The notes: generated by a model not told the origin, from the sequence alone. DNA of 6,303 nt from Maribacter sp. (GCA_013001935.1 JABDKZ010000162.1:1-6303); one strand, 5' to 3'; counted from the stretch's first letter, positions 1 through 6,186 are shown. Numbers and translations are program-made.

Positions 1-63
1 CGATAAGTCGTAATAATGAAGAATCTTCTCCAGCCGTTTTATAAAATCCTCTGAATTTACCAT
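1..63 (-). CDS. XRE-family HTH regulator, N-terminal fragment (cut by window edge)
   Basis: Read on the minus strand from the ATG at 63-61, the frame stays open for 21 codons to the window edge and gives MVNSEDFIKRLEKILHYYDL plus S. This pattern, a short polar start followed by an amphipathic helix F-I-x-R-L-E-x-I-L-x-Y-Y-x-L-S, is the usual opening of small flavobacterial Cro/CI-type (XRE) DNA-binding proteins, where the helix-turn-helix comes next. The HTH itself lies outside the window, so the assignment rests on the N-terminus alone. A TAnnTTTG box lies 17 bases upstream of the ATG, which supports a real gene start. The gene is divergent from the M14 peptidase and shares its intergenic region, so it may regulate itself or that peptidase; this is inference. 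Confidence 0.68.
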   Translation of the reverse strand, partial: MVNSEDFIKRLEKILHYYDLS

Positions 64-80
64 TGTAACAAATATGATTG

Positions 81-114
81 CAAATCTACAAAAAGAAAGT
101 GTCTGACCTCACAA
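81..114 (-). promoter_or_regulatory. Putative promoter of the XRE-like gene
   Basis: On the minus strand, TAGATTTG (plus-strand bases 81-88) matches the Bacteroidetes -7 consensus TAnnTTTG exactly. A TTG (complement of 112-114) sits 23 bases upstream, at the long end of the spacing reported for flavobacterial -33/-7 pairs. The predicted transcript would have a leader of about 10-15 bases before the ATG at 63. The motif is short and the region is AT-rich, so chance is possible. Confidence 0.4.
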
Positions 115-236
115 AAAGAGTTGATTATTATAAGAATAAGCTATAATAAAAGTTTAATATAAAGATTATAAAGTATTGGTATTAAAGATATTATAATTCT
201 CATAATAATCCTTAACTAATTTTCATTTAAATTGTT

Positions 237-311
237 TACAATTGTAGCTAAGACAGTGCCAAACATGATTTTTTATTGTATACAAATGTAAATTTGTAGA
301 TTACAAATGTA
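237..311. promoter_or_regulatory. Cluster of three TACAAWTGTA palindromic boxes (candidate operator)
   Basis: TACAATTGTA occurs at 237-246, and TACAAATGTA at 281-290 and 302-311. The first box is a perfect palindrome; the other two depart from symmetry only at the centre. Start-to-start distances are 44 and 21 bases, so the last two lie exactly two helical turns apart. A further perfect inverted repeat, ATTTGTA-GAT-TACAAAT (292-308), and the palindrome TTGTATACAA (276-285) overlap the cluster. I noticed no other TACAnnTGTA box of this kind in the window. The boxes bracket the putative -7 element at 289-296, the layout expected of a repressor site. The TACA-nn-TGTA core resembles BlaI/MecI-type operators, but no such regulator is present here; the divergent XRE-like protein is another candidate. 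Confidence 0.5.
289..296 (+). promoter_or_regulatory. Putative -7 element of the M14 peptidase gene
   Basis: TAAATTTG matches the Bacteroidetes -7 consensus TAnnTTTG. It would place transcription start near 301-304 and give a leader of about 50 bases before the ATG at 354. No TTG lies at the expected -33 distance, which weakens the call. The element begins inside one TACAAATGTA box and the predicted start point falls in the next, so any protein bound there would block polymerase. Confidence 0.4.
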
Positions 312-353
312 ATTTATATTGATGCTACCTTTACATTGCGTAAAGCGTTGAAT

Positions 354-1460
354 ATGGATTTCCAAGAAATTAAATACCAATCAATAAAGGAAAAAGGTTT
401 ATGCGGACGGTACATTACTTACACCCATATTTCAGAAATACTAAATAGACTACCCCCTGAATTCAAGGTTGAGGAAATTGGGAAATCGGTTAAAAATCTT
501 CCCATTAAATCTGTAACCTTTGGTAAAGGACCAAAAAAAATATTTATGTGGTCCCAAATGCATGGGAATGAATCAACAACAACAAAGGCCGTTTTTGATT
601 TAGTTAATTGGGTTATGGCCAATTCCCATGTTTCAAATTCAATATTGCGTACTTGTACCATCAAGATTATTCCAATGCTGAATCCTGATGGTGCCGAAGC
701 ATATACGCGCGTCAATGCCAATAATATAGACCTCAATAGAGATGCGCAAAACAGGAGTCAACCAGAAAGCAAAATTCTAAGGGATAGTTTTGAGGAGTTT
801 AAGCCTGACTTCTGTTTTAACCTACATGATCAAAGAACCATATTTAACGTGGGTCGTACTTCAAAACCGGCAACAATATCATTTTTAGCCCCTGCATTTG
901 ATGAAGCACGAAGTATTTCCAAATCAAGGGCTCTGAGCATGCAATTGATTGCTGCAATAAACCGTGAACTTCAAAAGATAATTCCTTATCAAGTAGGTCG
1001 CTATGATGATGGTTTCAATGCAAATTGTATCGGAGACACCTTTCAAATGTTGGGAACGCCAACGATTTTGTTCGAAGCAGGTCATTTTCCCGATGACTAC
1101 GAGCGGGAATGTACACGAGAATATATTTTCAGGGCACTGATCACGGCCTTGCATGAAATTTCAAGTGATGCCCTTGGTGATCATACCATTGAAGCGTATT
1201 TGGAAATACCAGAAAACAATAAACTTTTCTATGATATACTCATTAAAAATGCTCATAGGATAAACCCAATTACTTATGCAGAGCAGGAAGCGATAGGTAT
1301 TCTTTACAGTGAAACTTTGGACAACGATGCCATACTATTTGACCCAAGAATTGAAAGTAAAGGAGATTTAGAAGAATATTTTGGCCACAAAACCTTTGAC
1401 TGCCTTGATGATATGAATTTTGAGGATTTAAAAAAACAACCCTATTGGAATACATTATAA
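354..1460 (+). CDS. M14-family zinc carboxypeptidase, cytosolic
   Basis: This 368-residue protein has the full catalytic set of the M14 (carboxypeptidase A-like) fold. H70-G-N-E73 is the HxxE zinc pair. N128-R129, in the stretch N-x-D-L-N-R-D, matches the pair that binds the substrate carboxylate. H158 in FNLHDQ is the third zinc ligand, and E241 in LFEAGH is the general base. It should remove C-terminal residues from peptides or amino-acid conjugates; the substrate cannot be read from sequence. No signal peptide is visible, so it probably acts in the cytosol. Residues from about 275 to the end form a tail I cannot assign. The frame extends upstream to a TTG at 336, but the ATG at 354 is the better start: it opens with the family-like MDFQEIKYQS and leaves a usable leader after the -7 box. 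The next gene, an lrp homologue, follows after 117 AT-rich bases with no clear terminator, so read-through is possible. Confidence 0.88.
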   Translation: MDFQEIKYQSIKEKGLCGRYITYTHISEILNRLPPEFKVEEIGKSVKNLPIKSVTFGKGPKKIFMWSQMHGNESTTTKAVFDLVNWVMANSHVSNSILRTCTIKIIPMLNPDGAEAYTRVNANNIDLNRDAQNRSQPESKILRDSFEEFKPDFCFNLHDQRTIFNVGRTSKPATISFLAPAFDEARSISKSRALSMQLIAAINRELQKIIPYQVGRYDDGFNANCIGDTFQMLGTPTILFEAGHFPDDYERECTREYIFRALITALHEISSDALGDHTIEAYLEIPENNKLFYDILIKNAHRINPITYAEQEAIGILYSETLDNDAILFDPRIESKGDLEEYFGHKTFDCLDDMNFEDLKKQPYWNTL

Positions 1461-1577
1461 TGCATTATTCGTAATCAATACTATGAATATCATAATTTTA
1501 ATAAATTATATTTAATAATATTCCCTAAACATTAAATAAAAAACTTCAATTTATTACTTTTAGTAAAAATAATTAAA

Positions 1578-2057
1578 TTGAAGAGTGCGAAACTAGATAA
1601 TATTGATCATCAAATTCTAGAAATTTTAATAGAGAATGCTAGAACGTCATATACTGATATTGCTAAAAAACTTGGCATATCAGCGGGAACCGTTCATCTG
1701 CGAATAAAGAAAGTTGAAAAAGCTGGCCTTATTGGAGGTACTTCCCTCTTATTGGATTATAAGAAGCTTGGATATGGATTCGTCGCCTTTGTTGGCATAT
1801 ATTTAGAGAAGGCAGATCAGGTTAAATTTGTACTGCAGCGATTAGAGGTAATCCCCAATATAACGGTAGCACAGATTACTACCGGTAAGTTCGACATTTT
1901 TTGTAAAATCAGGGCAAAGGACATTAATCAAGCGAGAAATATAATATTCGATATTGAGGATTTGGATTGCGTTGAACAAACAGAGGCAATGTTCTTCATT
2001 GAAGAAAGTATCAATGACAAAAAGCGACTTATAAAAACTATTTTTGACGAATATTAG
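1578..2057 (+). CDS. Lrp/AsnC-family regulator, copy A (TTG start)
   Basis: This is a 159-residue transcription factor of the Lrp/AsnC (feast/famine) family. Residues 5-64 form the winged helix-turn-helix, with LDxIDHQIL opening helix 1 and S35-A-G-T-V-H-L-R-I-K-K as the recognition helix. Residues 66-141 form the RAM domain, which in this family drives oligomerisation and binds small effectors, usually amino acids. The start is TTG, chosen because it aligns residue for residue with the ATG of copy B (2347) and no in-frame ATG lies just upstream. I count about 106 identities in 159 ungapped positions against copy B. The recognition helix is nearly the same, while residues 125-141 differ strongly. 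An imperfect -7 box, TACTTTTA (1555-1562), precedes it. It looks like the more diverged member of a tandem duplication. The target genes and ligand are unknown. Confidence 0.9.
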   Translation: MKSAKLDNIDHQILEILIENARTSYTDIAKKLGISAGTVHLRIKKVEKAGLIGGTSLLLDYKKLGYGFVAFVGIYLEKADQVKFVLQRLEVIPNITVAQITTGKFDIFCKIRAKDINQARNIIFDIEDLDCVEQTEAMFFIEESINDKKRLIKTIFDEY

Positions 2058-2155
2058 TTAGAGCGCAATACCCTGAATTGAGAAACGATTGACTTATATA
2101 AATCGGGTCTTGGGTTATTGAATTTTCCTCGCTATGGAAAACATACTAAGTGCAA

Positions 2156-2258
2156 GTTTTTGGAAATTCCTGTTTTTTTAAACCTAAGCATGTGCAAAAA
2201 TAGCGTTATTTAGTATCCAGCTTGGATTCTACTTTTTTAAATAATATTTTCCAAAAAC
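2156..2258. repeat. 11-bp inverted repeat in the lrp-lrp spacer
   Basis: GTTTTTGGAAA (2156-2166) and TTTCCAAAAAC (2248-2258) are perfect inverted copies separated by 81 bases. They enclose the terminator-like hairpin at 2211-2231. The arms could form the base of a folded RNA, or be the ends of a very small non-coding element about 103 bases long. The flanks show only an AA on each side, so a target duplication is not convincing. Low-complexity AT-rich sequence could also produce such a repeat by chance. Confidence 0.35.
2211..2238 (+). terminator. Possible intrinsic terminator after lrp copy A
   Basis: TAGTATCCA (2211-2219), loop GCT and TGGATTCTA (2223-2231) form a stem of eight pairs with one T-T mismatch. 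A C and six T residues (2233-2238) follow. The stem is short and has few GC pairs, so it is a weak candidate. It lies 153 bases past the stop of lrp copy A, so it would end either a long 3' untranslated region or a separate small transcript. I found no convincing protein gene in 2058-2346. Confidence 0.4.
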
Positions 2259-2321
2259 AATTATTCTTTACGTTTTTGTTAAAAAAAATTAAGTTTTATT
2301 AAATTTAATTTCTTAATTACT

Positions 2322-2329
2322 TATTTTTG
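2322..2329 (+). promoter_or_regulatory. Putative -7 element of lrp copy B
   Basis: TATTTTTG matches TAnnTTTG and ends 17 bases before the ATG at 2347, giving a short leader of about 10 bases. Copy A has the near-match TACTTTTA at almost the same distance from its start, which suggests that both genes have their own promoters of common origin. No clear -33 TTG is seen at the right spacing. Confidence 0.4.
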
Positions 2330-2346
2330 GCACAAATTTAATTACC

Positions 2347-2826
2347 ATGACAAAAGTTAAATTAGACGAAATAGACCACCAGATTCTGGATATGTTGATT
2401 GATAACACCAGAACCCCTTTCACAGATATAGCAAAAAAACTATTAATCTCTGCCGGTACCGTTCACGTACGGGTTAAGAAAATGGAGGAAGCAGGAATTA
2501 TTCGCGGTTCCTCACTTACATTGGATTATGTAAAACTAGGATATGCTTTTATCGCTTATGTTGGCATATTTTTAGAAAAAACCCACCAAACCAAGTTTGT
2601 CCTGGAGCGTCTGGAGGAAATACCCAATGTCACCGTAGCTCATATCACCACCGGTAAATTCAATATTTTTTGCAAGATCAGGGCGAAAGATACCACGCAT
2701 GCTAAAAATATTATCTTTAAAATCGATGATATAGATGGGATCAGCAGAACGGAAACAATGATTTCCCTTGAAGAGAGTATTAACGATAAAAAAAGGTTAA
2801 TGCATAGGATTTTCAATGATATGTAA
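2347..2826 (+). CDS. Lrp/AsnC-family regulator, copy B (probable ancestral copy)
   Basis: This 159-residue Lrp/AsnC-family regulator has an N-terminal winged HTH (residues 5-64; recognition helix S35-A-G-T-V-H-V-R-V-K-K-M) and a C-terminal RAM effector domain (about 66-141). It ends in the conserved-looking E-E-S-I-N-D-K-K-R-L, shared with copy A. Proteins of this length that are almost the same throughout are common in Flavobacteriia, and copy B is closer to the form I recall, so it is probably the original and copy A the derived duplicate. It starts with ATG, has its own -7-like box, and is followed 24 bases after its stop by a strong terminator. Lrp proteins act as dimers that assemble into octamers; mixed assemblies with copy A are possible. 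The effector and regulon cannot be read from the sequence. Confidence 0.93.
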   Translation: MTKVKLDEIDHQILDMLIDNTRTPFTDIAKKLLISAGTVHVRVKKMEEAGIIRGSSLTLDYVKLGYAFIAYVGIFLEKTHQTKFVLERLEEIPNVTVAHITTGKFNIFCKIRAKDTTHAKNIIFKIDDIDGISRTETMISLEESINDKKRLMHRIFNDM

Positions 2827-2850
2827 AACCTTTGATCAATAACATTGTAT

Positions 2851-2880
2851 ATCCCAAAGGTGTTGTCTTTGGGATTTTTA
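2851..2880 (+). terminator. Intrinsic terminator after lrp copy B
   Basis: ATCCCAAAG (2851-2859) and CTTTGGGAT (2867-2875) form a perfect 9-bp stem with a 7-base loop. The last stem base runs into T residues (2875-2879). It lies 24 bases after the lrp stop and only 12 bases before the dinB-like ATG at 2893. The hairpin also argues against starting that gene at the upstream in-frame TTG (2845), which would place the terminator inside coding sequence. Confidence 0.85.
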
Positions 2881-2892
2881 ATATACGACCCT

Positions 2893-3408
2893 ATGAGAGT
2901 TACGGAATTAACTAAAGAAGAATATAATCCTTATTATAAATCCTACATCGATCTATTGGGTGATGTAGAACTGTTGGATATTTTAACAAGTCAACTGAGA
3001 AATTTTCCTCAATTTCTAGAGAGCTTACCAGAAGATAAGTTGCATTACGCCTATGCTGAAGGCAAATGGACGATTGCAGAAGCATTAATTCATGTATTGG
3101 ATACGGAACGTGTTTTTCAATACCGGGCATTACGATTCATGCGAGGTGATAAAACACCCTTGCCAGGATTTGATCAGGATACTTTTGTACCAAATTCAAA
3201 CGCAGATAAAAGATCCAAAGAAAGCATTATTGAAGAATATAAGGCTATTCGGCGTTCAACGATTGCACTTTACTCAAACAGGAAGATGAAAACACTTCAT
3301 AATATAGGAACCGCTAGCGATTCCCCCATGAGTGTGGCGGCCTTGGGTTTTATTATTTGTGGCCATCAGAAGCATCACAGAAATGTGATTAGGGAAAGAT
3401 ACCTTTAA
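2893..3408 (+). CDS. DinB/YfiT-like putative metal-dependent protein
   Basis: This 171-residue protein fits the DinB superfamily, a four-helix-bundle fold that includes B. subtilis YfiT and thiol-dependent transferases. The three expected metal-ligand histidines are present: H67 in ALIHVLDTER, and H158 and H162 in the C-terminal stretch G-H-Q-K-H-H-R-N. W59, in EGKWTIAEALIH, is also typical. The biochemical role of most bacterial DinB-like proteins is unknown, and nothing here fixes a substrate. No signal peptide is seen, so it is probably cytosolic. The ATG at 2893 is preferred to the TTG at 2845, because the longer frame would run through the terminator at 2851-2880 and MRVTELTKEEY is a natural family start. 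With only 12 bases between the terminator and the ATG, transcription must come from read-through or from a promoter overlapping the hairpin. It converges on the small acidic gene, with 9 bases between stops. Confidence 0.87.
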   Translation: MRVTELTKEEYNPYYKSYIDLLGDVELLDILTSQLRNFPQFLESLPEDKLHYAYAEGKWTIAEALIHVLDTERVFQYRALRFMRGDKTPLPGFDQDTFVPNSNADKRSKESIIEEYKAIRRSTIALYSNRKMKTLHNIGTASDSPMSVAALGFIICGHQKHHRNVIRERYL

Positions 3409-3417
3409 CTTTTGTGA

Positions 3418-3741
3418 TTAAGACTCTTCCTCGAACTCTTCTTCTGATTGTAGTTCTAGTTCTGAATTAAGCTTTTCTTCTTCGTTTGGGGATAATACCT
3501 TCCCATCCAAACCTTTTTCAATGTTTTCTTCGAAGTTAGAAATGAAATTGGCCAAGCTCTTACTTATTTTTACCAAATAAACAGTATCCTTGGTTCTTAA
3601 TTCAACGGTTTCGATAATTTCACCGCTAACATTTTTAAACGTGATGATGTCTTCATCCCCGTAACCGTAAGGATAGGTTTCTATAAGTTTGGAGGCAAGT
3701 TCATGGTCAAGTTTATTGTAATCTACAAGTTTGCGAATCAT
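3418..3741 (-). CDS. Conserved-looking small acidic protein of unknown function
   Basis: This 107-residue protein has no function I can name. Residues 1-70 look like a compact fold: an N-terminal helix (IRKLVDYNKLDHELASKLIE), a Y-P-Y-G-Y-G-D-E-D turn (23-31), then beta-like segments ending in ELRTKDTVYLVKIS. Residues 86-107 form a highly charged tail with 11 glutamates in 22 residues, likely disordered. No signal peptide or membrane segment is present. I recall similar small proteins in other Flavobacteriaceae, which suggests a real gene rather than a chance frame, but I cannot check this. It lies 118 bases downstream of aroB on the same strand and could be cotranscribed. That spacer (3742-3859) has only a weak AGATA/TATCT hairpin and no convincing terminator or -7 match. 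Confidence 0.8.
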   Translation of the reverse strand: MIRKLVDYNKLDHELASKLIETYPYGYGDEDIITFKNVSGEIIETVELRTKDTVYLVKISKSLANFISNFEENIEKGLDGKVLSPNEEEKLNSELELQSEEEFEEES

Positions 3742-3859
3742 AATACTAGATTGGTTTTTTTAGAAGATTCTACGTTTCAAAATTTCTATTACCTAAACTA
3801 GATATTTTTTATCTTGAAATATGCAAAGAGTTGTATATCACCGATTTTAGTATATGAAG

Positions 3860-4924
3860 CTAGTGTTCTTTGTAGTATGCGAAAGCCTCGATGTATAATT
3901 CATTGGGGATTTTCACATCAATAATCGGCCTGCCAATTGATTCTAATAGAACGAAGTTGATTTGGCCATGGGAATTTTTCTTATCGAATTTTAAGAGCGA
4001 CAATATAGCCGAGATATCCTTATCCGTAAATTCAATTTTTTGATAGTGCTGCAAAAAGGTAGATTTTATATTCTCCAAGGCCTCTTTCGTAAGTCCAGTT
4101 AATTTATAGGAGAGATATGCCTCTAATATCATACCAATGGCAATGGCTTCGCCATGCAAGAGGGTTTTCTTTTCGCGGCTTTCAAGAAAGTAAGATTCAA
4201 TGGCATGACCAAGGGTATGACCATAATTCAAGATTTTTCTCAGCCCTTGCTCTGTTGGATCTACAATTACGACTTTATTCTTTATGGTAACCGATTTGTA
4301 AATGTGATCGTCAATATTTTCGAGGTTTGTCAATGCCTTAAGTTCTTCCCAGTAGGCTTTGCTTTGAATAAGACCATGTTTTAGCATTTCAGCAAACCCA
4401 CTTTGCATTTGTCGTTCTTCCAAAGTTTGTAAAAACCTAGTGACCACCAAAACCATTTCAGGTTGGTTGATTACACCAATTTGATTTTTTAACGGACCAA
4501 GGTCAACCCCTGTTTTACCACCAACCGAAGCGTCGACCATAGCTAAGAGGGTAGTGGGGATATTTATGAATTGTATACCTCTTTTGTAGGTTGATGCAAC
4601 GAATCCACCCAAATCGGTAACAACGCCCCCTCCAAGATTGATCAGGAGGCTTTTTCGATCAGCGTCCATTTCTGAAAGTGCTTGCCATACTGCGTTACAA
4701 GTATCTATATTCTTGTGCTCCTCACCGGATTTAATTTCGATGAGATCAAAAGAAAAAGTATCGGATAGTCGCTCTTTAAATACGGGCAAACAATGCGCTT
4801 TTGTATTTTCATCGACCAATACGAATATTTTTGAATAGGATTTGGAGGCCAGGCAATTATTCATGGCTTCAAATGCCTGTTCATTGAAATTTACGGTATA
4901 ACTAGAAGTGGTGATTGAATCCAT
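3860..4924 (-). CDS. aroB: 3-Dehydroquinate synthase
   Basis: AroB converts DAHP to 3-dehydroquinate, the second step of the shikimate pathway to aromatic amino acids, using NAD+ and a divalent metal (zinc or cobalt) in the cytosol. The protein has 354 residues, normal for the family. The glycine-rich NAD-binding motif GGGVVTDLGGFVAS is at 98-111, followed by PTTLLAMVDASVGGKTGVD (123-141). Predicted metal ligands are E179 (GFAEMLKHG), H236 (LNYGHTLGH) and H257 (LLHGEA). R229, N233, H240, K182 and the K312-F-D-K-K segment match other active-site positions known from the Aspergillus enzyme. It appears intact. The ATG at 4924 is close to the divergent proline dehydrogenase promoter region. A possible -7-like box on the minus strand (complement of 4945-4953, TTTATTTTG) is one base short of the consensus. 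Confidence 0.97.
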   Translation of the reverse strand: MDSITTSSYTVNFNEQAFEAMNNCLASKSYSKIFVLVDENTKAHCLPVFKERLSDTFSFDLIEIKSGEEHKNIDTCNAVWQALSEMDADRKSLLINLGGGVVTDLGGFVASTYKRGIQFINIPTTLLAMVDASVGGKTGVDLGPLKNQIGVINQPEMVLVVTRFLQTLEERQMQSGFAEMLKHGLIQSKAYWEELKALTNLENIDDHIYKSVTIKNKVVIVDPTEQGLRKILNYGHTLGHAIESYFLESREKKTLLHGEAIAIGMILEAYLSYKLTGLTKEALENIKSTFLQHYQKIEFTDKDISAILSLLKFDKKNSHGQINFVLLESIGRPIIDVKIPNELYIEAFAYYKEH

Positions 4925-4960
4925 TTTACATTCTATCTTTAATACAAAATAAACGCTATT

Positions 4961-5007
4961 TTTAATGAATGGAATAAAAAATCTGTGATTATATTTGATT
5001 CATTAAA
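4961..5007. promoter_or_regulatory. 10-bp inverted repeat in the aroB / proline dehydrogenase divergent region
   Basis: TTTAATGAAT (4961-4970) and ATTCATTAAA (4998-5007) are perfect inverted copies 27 bases apart, centred near 4984 in the 95-base space between the two start codons. The similarity continues outward imperfectly (CTATT against CAATAG, one base inserted). The right arm starts directly after the -7-like box of the proline dehydrogenase and covers its predicted transcription start. It may be a binding site for a dimeric regulator acting on one or both genes. The region is AT-rich, so chance is not excluded. Confidence 0.4.
4990..4997 (+). promoter_or_regulatory. Putative -7 element of the proline dehydrogenase gene
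   Basis: TATATTTG matches the Bacteroidetes -7 consensus TAnnTTTG and lies 22 bases before the ATG at 5020, giving a leader of about 15 bases. No TTG is present at the expected -33 spacing. The element lies between the arms of the inverted repeat at 4961-5007. Confidence 0.5.
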
Positions 5008-5019
5008 CAATAGATAAAA

Positions 5020-6186
5020 ATGAAGCGAATTTTTGAGAATACTTCAACAGCATTTGCTTTAAAATCGGATTCCGAATTGGAGCGTGCTTATTTTTTGTTC
5101 AAAATGATAGCCAATGAGCCCTTAGTTAGAATTGGGACAGCTATGACCAACTTTGCCTTAAAGGCCCATCTTCCTGTTGACGGATTAATTCGTGCAACGG
5201 TGTTTGACCATTTCTGCGGGGGTGTCAATGAAGACGACTGTATGCCGGTGGTTGATAAAATGTGGGACAAGGGAGTCTGTTCAGTTCTTGATTACTCGGT
5301 TGAAGGTAAGGAAGCCGAAGATCCCTTTGACCACTGTTTGGCAAAGACTTTGGAAATCATGGACTTCGTGAAGCTAACGGAGGCAATGCCTTTTGCTGTT
5401 TTTAAACCTACAGGATATGGACGTCTTGGATTATACAAAAAAATAGGTAAAGGAGAGACTTTGACCAGTTCAGAACAAGCGGAATGGCAGCGAGTGATCA
5501 ATCGTTTTGATGCAACTTGTAAAAAAGCCCATGATCTTGGTATTTCTTTATTAATCGATGCTGAAGAAAGTTGGATGCAAGATGCGGCTGACCAACTGGT
5601 TGAGGATATGATGCGCAAATACAATGAGAAAGAAGCTGTTGTATTCAATACCCTTCAATTGTATCGTTGGGACAGGTTGGATTATCTAAAGAAACTACAT
5701 GCTAGAGCCAAGGAGGAAGGATTTAAAATAGGAATAAAAGTTGTGCGAGGTGCATATTTGGAAAAGGAAAACCTGCGTGCAGAGGAAAAAGGGTATAAAT
5801 CTCCTATGTGTGCCACAAAAGAGGCTACTGATGAAAATTTTGATACCTGTGTTACCTATATTTTGGATCACTTAGAAACTATTTCACTTTTTGCGGGGAC
5901 CCATAACGAAGAGAGTAGTTATCATCTTATGGAGCTTCTATCCAAAAAAGGAATTGCCAAAAACGATAAAAGAGTATGGTTTGGACAATTATTTGGCATG
6001 AGTGACCATATATCTTTCAACTTGGCTGCCGAAGGCTATAATGTTGCCAAATATCTTCCTTTTGGACCAGTTCGTGACGTAATGCCATACCTAATACGAA
6101 GGGCCGAGGAAAACACTTCGGTTGCCGGGCAAACAAGTAGGGAGCTTGCTTTGCTGAAAAAAGAGCGCAAGCGACGTAAGATTTAA
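5020..6186 (+). CDS. Proline dehydrogenase, monofunctional, FAD-dependent
   Basis: This 388-residue enzyme oxidises L-proline to pyrroline-5-carboxylate, passing electrons through FAD to the quinone pool at the inner face of the membrane. It is the first step of proline catabolism. The (beta-alpha)8 barrel motifs appear in order: FKPTG with K129, IDAEES with D180, QLYRWD (213-218), VVRGAY with R243, GTHN with H295, FGQLFGMSDH (321-330), and LPFGPVRDVMPYLIRRAEEN (346-365). K129, D180, Y345, R360, R361 and E364 correspond to E. coli PutA K329, D370, Y540, R555, R556 and E559. There is no DNA-binding or P5C dehydrogenase domain, so it is the short form; the partner P5C dehydrogenase is not in this window. 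The tail KKERKRRKI is strongly basic. It is divergent from aroB. Confidence 0.95.
   Translation: MKRIFENTSTAFALKSDSELERAYFLFKMIANEPLVRIGTAMTNFALKAHLPVDGLIRATVFDHFCGGVNEDDCMPVVDKMWDKGVCSVLDYSVEGKEAEDPFDHCLAKTLEIMDFVKLTEAMPFAVFKPTGYGRLGLYKKIGKGETLTSSEQAEWQRVINRFDATCKKAHDLGISLLIDAEESWMQDAADQLVEDMMRKYNEKEAVVFNTLQLYRWDRLDYLKKLHARAKEEGFKIGIKVVRGAYLEKENLRAEEKGYKSPMCATKEATDENFDTCVTYILDHLETISLFAGTHNEESSYHLMELLSKKGIAKNDKRVWFGQLFGMSDHISFNLAAEGYNVAKYLPFGPVRDVMPYLIRRAEENTSVAGQTSRELALLKKERKRRKI

Noticed and set aside
63..71. TTGTAACAA palindrome beside the XRE-like start codon
   Set aside because: Arms of only four bases in an AT-rich region; it does not match the TACAAWTGTA boxes.
336..353. TTG start at 336 for the M14 peptidase, adding six residues
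   Set aside because: The ATG at 354 gives a family-like N-terminus and a longer leader after the -7 box; nothing supports the extra residues.
2135..2182. Tiny frame of 15 codons starting at an ATG in the lrp-lrp spacer
   Set aside because: Too short, no translation signal, and no recognisable product.
3374..3389. Perfect 6-bp hairpin with a GAAA loop (ATCACA / TGTGAT)
   Set aside because: It lies inside the DinB-like coding sequence over the codons of the conserved histidine region and has no T-run on either strand.
3404..3422. Possible bidirectional terminator between the converging dinB-like and acidic-protein genes
   Set aside because: The only pairing is a 5-base CTTAA/TTAAG type stem with no GC content and no T-run.
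3799..3816. AGATA/TATCT hairpin between aroB and the small acidic gene
   Set aside because: AT-only loop and weak stem, with no T-run on the transcribed strand; not a convincing terminator.
4154..4384. Open frames on the opposite strand of aroB and of the proline dehydrogenase
   Set aside because: They are antisense shadows of genes with complete catalytic motifs and have no features of their own.
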